From Opitutia bacterium (GTDB lineage Bacteria; Verrucomicrobiota; Verrucomicrobiia; Opitutales; Seribacteraceae), in NCBI GenBank assembly GCA_002694035.1, contig NZKY01000025.1, positions 1 to 48,042 of the forward strand: DNA of 48,042 nucleotides, read 5' to 3'. The position numbers were made by a program, and so were the translations under genes. Of this stretch, positions 33,084 to 43,300 are shown one piece after another (position 1 is the stretch's first letter; each line of letters starts with the position of its first letter). The notes beneath the pieces are model-generated. The model worked only from the letters and a program-made list of their open reading frames with translations. It made no database searches and was not told where the DNA came from.

Positions 33084-36000
33084 TTAGTTTTTTAATAGTT
33101 CAAAGAGTATACTTTCGGTGCTTTGTTTTGTTTTGTTGCGGGCTGGGTACATTTTTTTGGTTGCTTTCGACACAACATTGACAAGTTCAGCATAAGCTTT
33201 TCCTGCGACATCAATGAAACCACATTGATGGTTTTCACGATCTTTTCTGCCTGCAGCAGATTGGTCAATCCACTGGAACCAGTGTACGCCAACGAACCTA
33301 GGATCAGCTAAGGCTGAAGCAAGGTAATGTGCAAAGGATAAAGCTCTTTGTCTTTGATCCCAGGAGCCGGACAACCCTGGGCTAGGCACCCCACGATCAA
33401 CTGCACCAAAATGAAATTCACTGGAAAGAATAGGAATATCTGCATCTGCTGGCACTTGCCATGAACGAACTCTGGAGTCATACACATTAACCGAAAACAC
33501 ATCGACAGAACCGAGTGCTCCACGACCAAGTACATTTGGGCCCCGATGTGTACGACAACCTAAAAAGAGGGTGCCGGGAAGCTCCTTTTCGATTGCAGCT
33601 TTACACTTTTGAAAGAACGCTTTTACGAACGGGAGATAGAGTTCATCCAAATCTTTAACTTTTGCGGGAGAATTATTTTTACCCCTTTTTTTCAATTCAT
33701 TGACTGCCCAAATTTTAGTCGGATGGTCTTCGGGAAGTTTTTCAATTGTTTCCCCAATTCGGTCTGGCCATTCCAACTCATTACCCATGAAAATTCCCAG
33801 ACAAAAAGGATCGTTTTTTGCCCATCCCAGTTTTCTTAGGTTTTTTTCCAAGTCTGATTGAAAATCTGTTCGGAAAGGGGAGGGGAATTTTCTGTGTCCA
33901 CTGCTTTGCCACCAAATGGAAGAGATTAATGTGTATGGGGTTTTTCTATCTTTTTGCAATTTTTCATCTGACCAGCAGGCTAGGGTGTTTAGTCCCCACG
34001 CCCGGAAGCGATCATGTGTTCCCTGATTGACCGTTTCCTCCCATTTTTCTCCGAAGTAACGCCTATAGTTTAAAGCTGGGAAATTCACATACTGCCTTCC
34101 TCCTGTTTTTCGTAACCCCGTCCATTTTAGGTAGTCCTTTTCCCCGGGGATGTACTTAAAAAAGGGAGTGTTCGTTCTCTTGGGAATGGCAAGCGTTTCG
34201 GCTCGGTTTCCGGTAAGGCAAGGTCCTACAGAAAAGAATAAATAACCATCCGGGTCAATTAGCCACCATTTTTCATTCACTTTTTGGGTGCGGAATCGCC
34301 CGGTTGCTTTCATTTTTGGACCATCAATCCATCCACCGAATTTACTCAGTCTCTTATCCTTGGCTTCTTTTTTAGCTTGTTTGAACTCTGATTGCATCGT
34401 GTTCCTTGCTTCCTCTAGGTTGTTCGCTTTGCCTGGCCAATGAATTGCACTGACCTGTCCAAGCTCATCGAGGTAGGGAAGACTTTCCAATTGTTTATTG
34501 ATCTCCTCATTATTTTGCCAACCTAGAACTGGTGCACCAATGATTGCATTGATTTTTCCGGATGAGGAAGTGAGATCCAAAATGATTTCACGGATATCTT
34601 CTGGGAAGAACCTCCTCCAATGTACTCGATGACCATTTGGTTTCGCGAGTTGATCCTTAAAAAGATCCGAGCCCTGATAGCGATCTTCAATCATAGGAAA
34701 TGGGAACCCCAAGGTGGTTTTTTCCCAACTCGGAGCTACAGCAAATCCTACGGCATGGTGCGACCAACTCGTCAGGTTTCCATTGTTCAATCTTCCTTCA
34801 ATGGTGGTGATACCTTGTTCCCAGTTTTGAATGGGAATGCCGACAAGTTTGTAACCACTAATATTCCATTGCTCTCTCGCTTTCGGACACAGTGAAATCC
34901 TCATGGGGCTTTTTCCTTCAACCTTCCATTTATCTCCCCAATTTTCGACTTTGTTTCCCTTGGGTATTTTAATCTGACAAAGTAGATTTGCTTTAGGGGA
35001 AAAAAGTTGTTTGGAATGGATTTTGGGCTTTGTTTGATTTTTTTCTCCAGTTTCTAGAAGAAAAGGGTCCGTACTTCTGGATGAATTTAAAATTTTCCTC
35101 AGCTCTGAACTCATTCGTTTTACCCGATTAAGTTGAGATTTTTCTGCAATCTGGTTTTGGCTTTCCATGGGATCATTTGCCAGATTATACAATTCAATGG
35201 GTTTTAGATCTTTGGTGCATATTAATTTCCATGAATTTTCCCTCACAGACTTCTTTGATTGTTGTCCATGGTAATTTCCATTGTTCGCTTGAATAACCAT
35301 GGACGAACGAGTATTGGCGTCTTTTTTTCCAAGCAGTGTTTCTAAGAATGATTGGCTGTCTAAACCATCAGATTTTTGCATCGGCTGTAGAGTAATTTCA
35401 GCAAATGTTGCATAGAGATCCTGCAGACCAATTAATGCATCTGAAAGGGTACCCGGTTTAATAGGTGAATGTTCATTCCCATTTCCCCATCTGGCGATAA
35501 AGGGAACTCGATGACCTCCTTCGTATACCTGTGCTTTACTTCCTCGAAAGCCTGAGTTGGAATTGTGCCCGCCCTTGTGCTTTCCTGAAAGACCACGTGA
35601 TAAACCCCCATTATCGCTGGTGAAGATAATCAGTGTTTTTTCCAATTCACCATTCGCTTGGAGAGCTTCAATTATTTTCCCTAGGCTTACATCAGCCTCC
35701 ACCAACATATCCAGGTGAGCGTCGATCGATGCACCTTTTACTTTTTCCCCCATCAGTTCATCAGGAGGGGTATGAGGAACATGACAAGACTGGCTCCAAT
35801 AATACATGAAGAATGGTTTTCGTATTCCCCTCTCTTTATTATTTTCAGAATGTCTTTTCAGAAAAGATAATGCTTTTTTGGTTAAAACTGGACCCGCCAT
35901 GGACGAATCCCAATCGGGTGAACCAAATCCATCTGCTTCAATGACTGAATTACCGTAAGTACCAGTTTTCCACTCCCTGAGCTGTGTAGCATCACCAATA

Positions 36001-36584
36001 AGTATTCCATTTTCAATTGCTATATAAGGAGAGCCCTGAATCCCTTGTGGCAGTTCATAGGCATAATCAAAGCCAAGGGATGCAGGAGTGTTCTCAACTT
36101 TGCGTTCAAAATCAAAATCTTTAAAGCCACCCTTCATACTAAGTTTGGGTTTACCCGTTGATTTACTGAATACTTTTCCTCCCAAATGAACTTTTCCGAG
36201 AAAGGCAGTATGATAACCAACTTTTTTCATCAACTGACCAACAGTTTGTTGCCCCTTCAAAACCTGAGATGGCATATTAAACAACCAAGTGCCGTTCGGA
36301 TTTCTCCCACGCCATGGATAATTCCCTGTCATAACACTGTAACGAGTGGGAGCACATACGGCGGCTGGTGAATGGGCATCGGTGAAAGTAATTCCTGCTG
36401 CAGCTAATTTTTCTAAATTGGGCATCGATACCTTGCTGTTCTTATTGTAAACCCGTGAATCTCCAATTCCCATATCGTCCATTAGGAAAACAAGAATGTT
36501 GGGGGGAGCCATTATTCCTCCTAATGCAAAAGAACAGACAACAGGAAGTAAGCTGATTATTAGACAGGCTATGCTATGAAACAT
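33084..36584 (-). CDS. sulfatase fused to a GH50-like glycoside hydrolase
   Basis: This unbroken 1166-codon gene joins two enzymes. After a signal peptide (about 1-22), residues 28-510 form a sulfatase with metal residues D36/D37, formylglycine motif C77-A-P-T-R81, GKVHLGGKVF and TSDNGGLSRG, ending NDPMESQNQ. Residues about 530-720 form a beta-sandwich region. From about 790 a glycosidase TIM barrel follows, with WWLIDPDGYLFFSVG, acid/base E936 in FMGNELEW and nucleophile E1056 in LSSEFHFGAVDRG, the pattern of GH50 beta-agarases (clan GH-A). It probably removes sulfate and cuts the same exported or surface-bound polysaccharide. The exact linkage is unproved; other GH-A families remain possible. 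Confidence 0.87.
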   Translation of the reverse strand: MFHSIACLIISLLPVVCSFALGGIMAPPNILVFLMDDMGIGDSRVYNKNSKVSMPNLEKLAAAGITFTDAHSPAAVCAPTRYSVMTGNYPWRGRNPNGTWLFNMPSQVLKGQQTVGQLMKKVGYHTAFLGKVHLGGKVFSKSTGKPKLSMKGGFKDFDFERKVENTPASLGFDYAYELPQGIQGSPYIAIENGILIGDATQLREWKTGTYGNSVIEADGFGSPDWDSSMAGPVLTKKALSFLKRHSENNKERGIRKPFFMYYWSQSCHVPHTPPDELMGEKVKGASIDAHLDMLVEADVSLGKIIEALQANGELEKTLIIFTSDNGGLSRGLSGKHKGGHNSNSGFRGSKAQVYEGGHRVPFIARWGNGNEHSPIKPGTLSDALIGLQDLYATFAEITLQPMQKSDGLDSQSFLETLLGKKDANTRSSMVIQANNGNYHGQQSKKSVRENSWKLICTKDLKPIELYNLANDPMESQNQIAEKSQLNRVKRMSSELRKILNSSRSTDPFLLETGEKNQTKPKIHSKQLFSPKANLLCQIKIPKGNKVENWGDKWKVEGKSPMRISLCPKAREQWNISGYKLVGIPIQNWEQGITTIEGRLNNGNLTSWSHHAVGFAVAPSWEKTTLGFPFPMIEDRYQGSDLFKDQLAKPNGHRVHWRRFFPEDIREIILDLTSSSGKINAIIGAPVLGWQNNEEINKQLESLPYLDELGQVSAIHWPGKANNLEEARNTMQSEFKQAKKEAKDKRLSKFGGWIDGPKMKATGRFRTQKVNEKWWLIDPDGYLFFSVGPCLTGNRAETLAIPKRTNTPFFKYIPGEKDYLKWTGLRKTGGRQYVNFPALNYRRYFGEKWEETVNQGTHDRFRAWGLNTLACWSDEKLQKDRKTPYTLISSIWWQSSGHRKFPSPFRTDFQSDLEKNLRKLGWAKNDPFCLGIFMGNELEWPDRIGETIEKLPEDHPTKIWAVNELKKRGKNNSPAKVKDLDELYLPFVKAFFQKCKAAIEKELPGTLFLGCRTHRGPNVLGRGALGSVDVFSVNVYDSRVRSWQVPADADIPILSSEFHFGAVDRGVPSPGLSGSWDQRQRALSFAHYLASALADPRFVGVHWFQWIDQSAAGRKDRENHQCGFIDVAGKAYAELVNVVSKATKKMYPARNKTKQSTESILFELLKN

Positions 36585-36663
36585 GATTAAAAGTGAAACC
36601 GAAATTGAGAAAGCCCGGTATCGAGCATTTGCAGGTACCAGGCTTTTATAAATTATACTGCAC

Positions 36664-36966
36664 TTATCTTACGGGTTTAACCGATACAATGTAAGTCATC
36701 AAAGTAATCTTGGCACCTTCCTTCTTTTTAATCTTAGCGATGATTTTTACTTTCTTGTCTGTTAGGTCACCAACTTTTTCTTTAGTGCCCTTGTTGAAAG
36801 CATAATATTTTTTCTTATTTTTATCATCTGTAAAGATAAGAGCCCCTTTTTCATTTTTGGTAAAGGTACCAGTGGCTTGAAGTTTGATTACTTCTTCTGC
36901 CGCAAAGCCGAAGTTTGAGAAAAAAGCACCCAGAGTAAGAAGAGATAATAGTGTAATACGATTCAT
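36664..36966 (-). CDS. small secreted protein, possible OB-like fold
   Basis: This 100-residue protein begins with a signal peptide (MNRITLLSLLTLGAFFSNFGFA, cleavage near residue 22). The mature part, about 78 residues, is lysine-rich and shows alternating beta strands (GTFTKNEKGALIFTDDKNKKKYY and KKVKIIAKIKKKEGAKITL), suggesting a small beta-barrel such as an OB-like fold. No family is firmly recognised. It lies between two sulfatase genes, 19 bases after the EF-hand sulfatase, so co-expression is likely. Confidence 0.7.
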   Translation of the reverse strand: MNRITLLSLLTLGAFFSNFGFAAEEVIKLQATGTFTKNEKGALIFTDDKNKKKYYAFNKGTKEKVGDLTDKKVKIIAKIKKKEGAKITLMTYIVSVKPVR

Positions 36967-36985
36967 TTGGAATAGTTTTAGTGGT

Positions 36986-38827
36986 TTAATTTTTTTGTTT
37001 TTTATGTTTATGGAATTCGGGCCAGGTAAGTTTTCCGTCTTTATTACTGTCTGCAGTTGGATTCTTTTTTAAGTATGAGTTTTTCCAATGTTCATTTTGT
37101 AGGACTCTTTTTTCCTCTTCGGTCATTTTCCTATGGGCATTGAGTTCGGCCCATGACAGAGTTCCGTCCGCATTCGTATCAGCAGACGAGTTCTTCTTAA
37201 AATACTGATCCTTCCAATACTCATTACTTTTTGGTTTTTCTGGAATACTTTCAGGAATGATTGATAAAAGTTGCTCACGAAATTCGGTTAATTTTTTCTT
37301 AAATTTTGAATTCTTAGCCAAATTATTCCATTCGTGGTCATCTTTTGCAGTGTGATAGAGTTCTTCCTTTCCATTCTCATAGCGAACATATCGCCAATCT
37401 TTAAATCTAAGAGAATAATTCTGATAAGCAGGATCATAGTATTGAGCCCATTTGTAAAGTGCGGTGATGGCAAACTCAGGTCCCTCCCACTTTCCATTTT
37501 CCGGATCTTCAAGGAATGGTTTCATAGAAAATCCGTCTAGTGGACGACCTTGTTCATTTTTCATGGTATTAGCAGGTAAACCGCAAAGATCCAGCAGAGT
37601 GGGGTAAAGATCCACAAGTGATACAGGATGCTTACATTTTTTACCGCTGATTGAAACGCCCGGTGCTCGAATTATTAAGGGTACCCGAGTACTCTCCTGC
37701 CAAAGAGAATTCTTGTAGAGATAATCTTTCTCACCATTTCCCCATCCATGATCGCTGGTGAATATCACAATCGTGTTCTTCTCTAGTTCGGTTTCTTGGA
37801 GAGTTTCCAAAATCTCTCCCACCAAATCATCGACTGATGCGACTGATGCAAGATAGGCCTGAATGAATTTTTTTAAGGCCAACTCGCGATCTCCACCATA
37901 AGATGCAATGAGGCTGTCATACATTTTGGTTCCCCGGTCACCACTGCGATCATCTTCCTTTGAGGTTACGGTATTTTTAAAAGTATCTTCTGCATCTGAT
38001 TTAAGAATTTTTGGCAGTTTAATATATTCTATGGGGAATAGATCAAAGTACTTTTGTGGCACAATCAGAGGAGTGTGTGGCCGTACAAAACCAACACCCA
38101 TGAAGAAGGGTTTTTGTGTTTTTGATTCAGCCAATTCATTGAGTCGTTTGACAGCCCATTGGGCATTGAGTTCATCTCCAGTTGGGTCACGGTTATCATC
38201 CGAAATGTATTTCATTGCTCTTTGCTTTCTCCATCCTCCGGTTATCCAGCTGTAGTTTTTTCCGGTATCAGATGATTTTTTATTCGTGACATTTTCCAGT
38301 GGTCCAAAGTTTCCATCAATAATTCCAAAGTCATCCCTGAATGGCTTGGGGACGCTCAGGTTGGGTATTTTGTCTTTTCCATCAAATAAAAAGGGACCGT
38401 AGTCGGAAGGATGTCCAAATTCTTTCCATTCCTGATGATCTCGGTTATGCATTACTTTACCTGTACCCAGGGTATGGTAACCGTTTCTTCCAAAATGATC
38501 CATCATGGTCCTAGAGTTCTTGAGGATTTCATTCTTATCCCAATCCTCAAAACCAAACTGTTGAGACGTATGCGGATAAATTCCGGTTGCAAAGCTTGCC
38601 CTTGAGGGGTTGCAAATAGGAATGTTGCAGTGGGCCTGGGTAAAAGAGACTCCACTTTCAATCAGCTTACGTATATTAGGTGTCTGTGTCTGAGGATGCC
38701 CTCCCAATGTTTCAATATAATCATTCAGATCATCGCATACGATCAGTAAGATATTGGGTTTATCTGCAATAACATATAGGGCACTTGAAGCAAAAAGTAG
38801 TAGATACCTGATTTTAATTAAAAGCAT
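36986..38827 (-). CDS. iduronate-2-sulfatase-like (S1_7) sulfatase with duplicated EF-hand tail
   Basis: The 613-residue sulfatase has a signal peptide (MLLIKIRYLLLFASSALYVIA), DDLND (32-36) metal residues, formylglycine motif C72-N-P-S-R76 and GTGKVMHNRD. LNDYIETLGGHPQTQTPNI resembles S1_7 enzymes. At the end are two copies of an approximately 40-residue unit: 536-574 (EYWKDQYFKKNSSADTNADG..) and 579-613 (EHWKNSYLKKNPTADSNKDG..), each holding an EF-hand-type calcium loop (DTNADGTLSWAE and DSNKDGKLTWPE). The tail may anchor or stabilise the enzyme in calcium-rich seawater. The target sugar is unproved. Confidence 0.9.
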   Translation of the reverse strand: MLLIKIRYLLLFASSALYVIADKPNILLIVCDDLNDYIETLGGHPQTQTPNIRKLIESGVSFTQAHCNIPICNPSRASFATGIYPHTSQQFGFEDWDKNEILKNSRTMMDHFGRNGYHTLGTGKVMHNRDHQEWKEFGHPSDYGPFLFDGKDKIPNLSVPKPFRDDFGIIDGNFGPLENVTNKKSSDTGKNYSWITGGWRKQRAMKYISDDNRDPTGDELNAQWAVKRLNELAESKTQKPFFMGVGFVRPHTPLIVPQKYFDLFPIEYIKLPKILKSDAEDTFKNTVTSKEDDRSGDRGTKMYDSLIASYGGDRELALKKFIQAYLASVASVDDLVGEILETLQETELEKNTIVIFTSDHGWGNGEKDYLYKNSLWQESTRVPLIIRAPGVSISGKKCKHPVSLVDLYPTLLDLCGLPANTMKNEQGRPLDGFSMKPFLEDPENGKWEGPEFAITALYKWAQYYDPAYQNYSLRFKDWRYVRYENGKEELYHTAKDDHEWNNLAKNSKFKKKLTEFREQLLSIIPESIPEKPKSNEYWKDQYFKKNSSADTNADGTLSWAELNAHRKMTEEEKRVLQNEHWKNSYLKKNPTADSNKDGKLTWPEFHKHKKQKN

Positions 38828-38931
38828 AAATCAGTGTATGATGTAATTCGTGATAAAACTCAATGGATATATAATAAACAAGCTTTCGTAGTTGTATCTA
38901 AAGTTTATGATTGGTCAGCTACAATTATGTA

Positions 38932-40350
38932 CTAGCTTATAATATCCTTAATTATATGAGCTTCTTCATCCACCCCGGTTAGCCTAAAATCCAAACCTTG
39001 GTGTTTATGAGTAAAAAATTGTGAATTAATGCCTAATTGATGAAGCATAGTGGCATGAAAATCACGGACGTGGACCACATTTTCCTCTGCATTGTAACCA
39101 AGTTCATCTGTGTTGCCATAGGAAATGCCCCCTTTAATTCCACCACCCGCCATCCAGATCGAAAATCCTTTAATATGGTGATCTCTTCCATTTCCCTGAG
39201 CCATGGGTGTACGTCCGAATTCTCCACCCCATACAACAAGGGTGTCTTCAAGCATTCCCCTTTGTTTTAAGTCCTGCACCAGGGCAGCGGAACCCTGGTC
39301 TACAAGGTTGGCAGTTCTGGGAACATTAGTTTTCACTCCACCATGGTGGTCCCAACCGCGATGATAAAGATGGATGAAGCGGACACCCTTTTCTGCTAGT
39401 CGTCTTGCAAGTAAGCAGTTGCTGGCAAAGGAACCGTCTCCTGGTTTGGCACCATACATATCCAGAATATGCTTTGGTTCTTTTGAAACATCCATAAGTT
39501 CTGGCACGCTTGCCTGCATACGAAAGGCCATCTCATATTGGCTTATTTTCGTGGAAATTTCAGGATCGCGTAGGGAGCGGTTACCGATTTGATTTAATTG
39601 ATTTACGGAATCAATCACGGAACGCTGGTCTTTGTTGGTTACGCCATTAGGGTTACTCAAATAAAGGACAGGGTCTCCCTTACTGTGGAAATGTACGCCC
39701 TGATATTTGCTAGGAAGAAAACCACTGTGCCATTGCCGAGAGGCAATTGGTTGGTTTTGACCACCACCAACTGAAGTCAGTACAACGAAGCCGGGTAAGT
39801 TATTCGTTTCAGCACCTAATCCATAGAGAACCCAGGATCCCATACTTGGCCGACCTGAAATCTGAGTGCCGGTGTTCATATAGGTATGGGCTGGGTCATG
39901 ATTAATTTGTTCGGTGGTCATTGAACGAATGATACACATGTCATCTGCGATCTCACCAATCTTTGGAAAAGCTGAGCTAAAATACTGACCGGATTTACCC
40001 CATTTTTTAAATTCGAGCTGTGGCCCAAAACATTTTAACTGTTTGCCCTGAAGTTGGGCAATAGGTTGTCCCTTGGTTATGGATTCTGGCATGGTCTTAC
40101 CATCCATTTCTTTAAGTTTTGGCTTATAATCAAAAGTCTCCAAATGGGAGGGGCCGCCAGCCATACATAAAAAAATCACTCGTTTGGCCCTGGGGTTGCC
40201 GCTCAACTTGGCATGGGTTGGCAAATTGGCGGGCCATGCCTGAGAGTTGGACAGCACATTTCCAGAGAGCATGCTGGACAGAGCTGTGGAGCCTATGCCT
40301 ACCGTTGCCTGATTTATAAATGTGCGTCGATTAACAAAAGATGGATTCAT
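38932..40350 (-). CDS. DUF1501 domain protein, Tat-exported
   Basis: The protein belongs to DUF1501, a family of unknown biochemistry that almost always accompanies PSD1/PSCyt cytochrome proteins in Planctomycetes and Verrucomicrobia. The ORF is open from 40425, but the Met at 40350 (MNPSFVNRRTFINQATVG) is preferred: it gives a twin-arginine-like leader and begins 11 bases after the upstream gene's stop rather than inside it, leaving about 472 residues. RVIFLCMAGGPSHLETFDYKP, HDPAHTYMNTG, HLYHRGWDHHGGVKTNVP and VVWGGEFGRTPMAQGNGRDHH are family motifs with likely metal-binding His/Asp residues. Confidence 0.85.
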   Translation of the reverse strand: MNPSFVNRRTFINQATVGIGSTALSSMLSGNVLSNSQAWPANLPTHAKLSGNPRAKRVIFLCMAGGPSHLETFDYKPKLKEMDGKTMPESITKGQPIAQLQGKQLKCFGPQLEFKKWGKSGQYFSSAFPKIGEIADDMCIIRSMTTEQINHDPAHTYMNTGTQISGRPSMGSWVLYGLGAETNNLPGFVVLTSVGGGQNQPIASRQWHSGFLPSKYQGVHFHSKGDPVLYLSNPNGVTNKDQRSVIDSVNQLNQIGNRSLRDPEISTKISQYEMAFRMQASVPELMDVSKEPKHILDMYGAKPGDGSFASNCLLARRLAEKGVRFIHLYHRGWDHHGGVKTNVPRTANLVDQGSAALVQDLKQRGMLEDTLVVWGGEFGRTPMAQGNGRDHHIKGFSIWMAGGGIKGGISYGNTDELGYNAEENVVHVRDFHATMLHQLGINSQFFTHKHQGLDFRLTGVDEEAHIIKDIIS

Positions 40351-40360
40351 GGTTATTGAA

Positions 40361-43300
40361 TTAAAGTCGGGCTGTAGTTTCGTACATATTGAGAATACTC
40401 CTGGATATGCTTGTCCAGGCAGCAAGTTCTGAAACTTCTATTGAAGGATCATATTTGCTCATTCCCGTCTTCAGAAGATCCATGGCGGATTTATTATCTT
40501 CTTTGTATCTTTGTCTTTGATTTTTGAGTAACTTTTGAATGACTTTAATCTCATCATCACTAGGTTCGCGGGTGAGTGCATTTTGAAATGCGAATGAGAT
40601 TTTTTCTTCATCGCTTGCTTGAGCACTTTTAAGAATTTTTTCGGCAAATACTCGGGCTGCTTCAACAAATACAGGGTCATTAAGAAGGACGAGTGCTTGT
40701 TGTGGAATATTGGACCTTGGTCTTTCGGCCGCACATTCTTCACGGCTTGGTGCATCAAATGCAAGCATAGCGGGATGTGTAAAACTTCGGCAGTGAAAAG
40801 TGTAAAGTCCTCTCCTGTAAAGATCCTTTCCTTGTCCAGCCTGCCATTTGCGTGCAGGGAAATTTAAATGTCTCCAATAACCTTCAGGCTGGTAAGGTTT
40901 TACACTTTTTCCACCGATATCATTATTTAATAAACCACTTATGGATAGAGCGGAATCGCGTACAAATTCAGCATCCAGTCTAAATCTTGATTGTCTAGCA
41001 TAAAGACGATTAAGTGGATCCGCCTTAGCCAATTTTTCTGAAGGTATTGAACTTTGTTTGTAGGCATCCGATGTGACAAGAGAACGAATTAATTTTTTTA
41101 TATCCCATCCATTATCCCGGAATTGTGAAGATAAGTGGTCAAGAAGTTTGGGGTGGGTTGGTGGCTCACCTTGCCCGCCCAAGTCTTCAAGTCTGCGCGA
41201 AAGTCCATATCCAAAAAAGATTTTCCATATACGATTGGTGAAAGCTCGTGCGGGTAGGGGATTGTCTTTTGATACAACCCACTTTGCTAAATCGAGTCTG
41301 TTTGCTTTTCGGTTTTCCAGTTCCAATCTTCCTAAAAATTCGGGAATGGCTGGATCGACCACTTCCCCGGATTCATCGAGCCAATTACCGCGAGGAAGAA
41401 TTCTTACCATTCTTTTATTTCCCGATTGAGATACGAGCATGGATCGGAAGGTCTTTTTGTAATTTGTTATCGCATCAACTGCTGTTTTTACTTCTGAGTC
41501 AATTTTCTCAATCTGGTCATTCAAGTCTTTAACCTGATCTCTAAAACTTATTATGTCTTTAGGTGCTTTTGCGTAGATATAATTAATGAAGTGAGACTTA
41601 AGAATTTCTTTTTCTTTATTCTTACGATCATTTTCCAATTTTTTGGATAAGTTCTGAATATTACCCGGCAAAGATTTATCATTCTTGGCAATGGTAGTCC
41701 ATGTTTTGAGGGAAAGTTCCGGATTATTGCGAGGATCAATTTCTGAAATTACACCGACTTTGTCCCAATAAATGGTTCCATCCCATTGTGTAAAAGCTAT
41801 TCCGTTTACTTTTGCTTTTCGTTTAAGGCCAACTTTCTTCGCTTTTACTGATAAACGAACCCATTTACCCAGTTCGGGCAGTGGACCCATTTTTACCCTC
41901 GATACAGTATTTTCTCTACCATAATGAATGAGGGATTCACCCCAATAGGCACGATGGTCCCAGTTTCCATCGTTGAACTGAAGCATAACCTGCTTGGGTG
42001 GATTTTGGGGGTCTAAAAAAGCGTATGCAAAAAATTCATCATCTTCCGTTATAACTTCATGAGGATTTTTTGAGTTGAGGAAAAAATGTTGATTATTACC
42101 GACGCCGGTTCGGACAAATGATTTTGAACCTGAAAAGACTGGATAATCCGCGAGTTTCCATTCGCCATGAAGCTGTGCATTTAAAGGAGAGGAATCTTCT
42201 ACAAAAATCCTTTCGAATTTTTCAATCTGATCCCCTGCAGGCTCCTCGTAATTATAATTTTCTGATTTTTTGACAAGTTTAGCTTTTAATTGATTTCTCT
42301 TTTTCTCAAGGCTTGGCTTTTTTTCAATTCTGATTTTTTCAGCTTCTTTTTTGCTTAGTTCGAGATCGGATAATTTCTTTTCCTGCTCAGGAGACGGTAG
42401 GAAAAGATTTGGATTTCTTCTCCCAACCGGTCTTTCCTGAATATCTGAAAAAAAGGCAGCCAACGAATAGAAATCCTTGATTGTAAAGGGATCATATTTA
42501 TGATCATGGCACTGAGCACAGCCTGTGGTGGCACCCAGCCAAACGACTCCAAAGTTCCGAACTCGGTCGGCTTGATAAATCGCAAGGTATTCCTTAGCTT
42601 GGGCACCACCTTCTTCGGTAGTCTGCAGGAGACGATTGTAACCAGACGCAATTTTTTGCTGTTTGGTTGACTTAGGTAATAAATCCCCTGCCAAGTTTTC
42701 GATCACAAACTGATCATATGGCATGTTTTTATTGAAAGCATTGATTACATAATCCCTGTAAGCGGAAACTTCCATGAAAACATCACTGTGGTACCCGATT
42801 GTGTCTGAATAGCGAACAAGGTCCAACCAATGAACCGCCATGCGCTCTCCGAATCTTTGATCAGATAAGAGTCGATCAACTAGTTTTGTGTATGCGTTTT
42901 TCGTGTTATCTTCCAGGAAAGATTTGGCTTCCTTCGGAGTAGGGGGCATCCCTAACAGATCAAAAAACAGGCGTCTTAACTGGGTAATTTTATCAGTTTG
43001 CTGGGAAAATTGAAATGGCTCATTTTCAATTCTTTGAGCAAGGAACCGATCCACCGGATGGGAGGATTTCGATTTGATTGACTTAGTGGGAATATCGGGA
43101 TTTGCAATCGGAAGGAAAGACCAGTGTTCTTCATAATTCGCTCCTTGCTTTATCCATTCTTCAAGAATTTCTTTTTGCTTTTTATTTAATCTTTTTCCAG
43201 TCTCAGGTGGAGGCATAATTTCATCCTTATCATCGCTATGAAGACGAAAAACTAATTCACTGTCCTCGGGTTTTCCGGGAATTATAGCAGAATAACCTCC

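Noticed and set aside
40351-40425. Longer N-terminus for the DUF1501 protein (start at 40425)
   Set aside because: It runs into the end of the upstream PSD1 gene, adds 25 residues without family similarity, and precedes the twin-arginine-like start at 40350.
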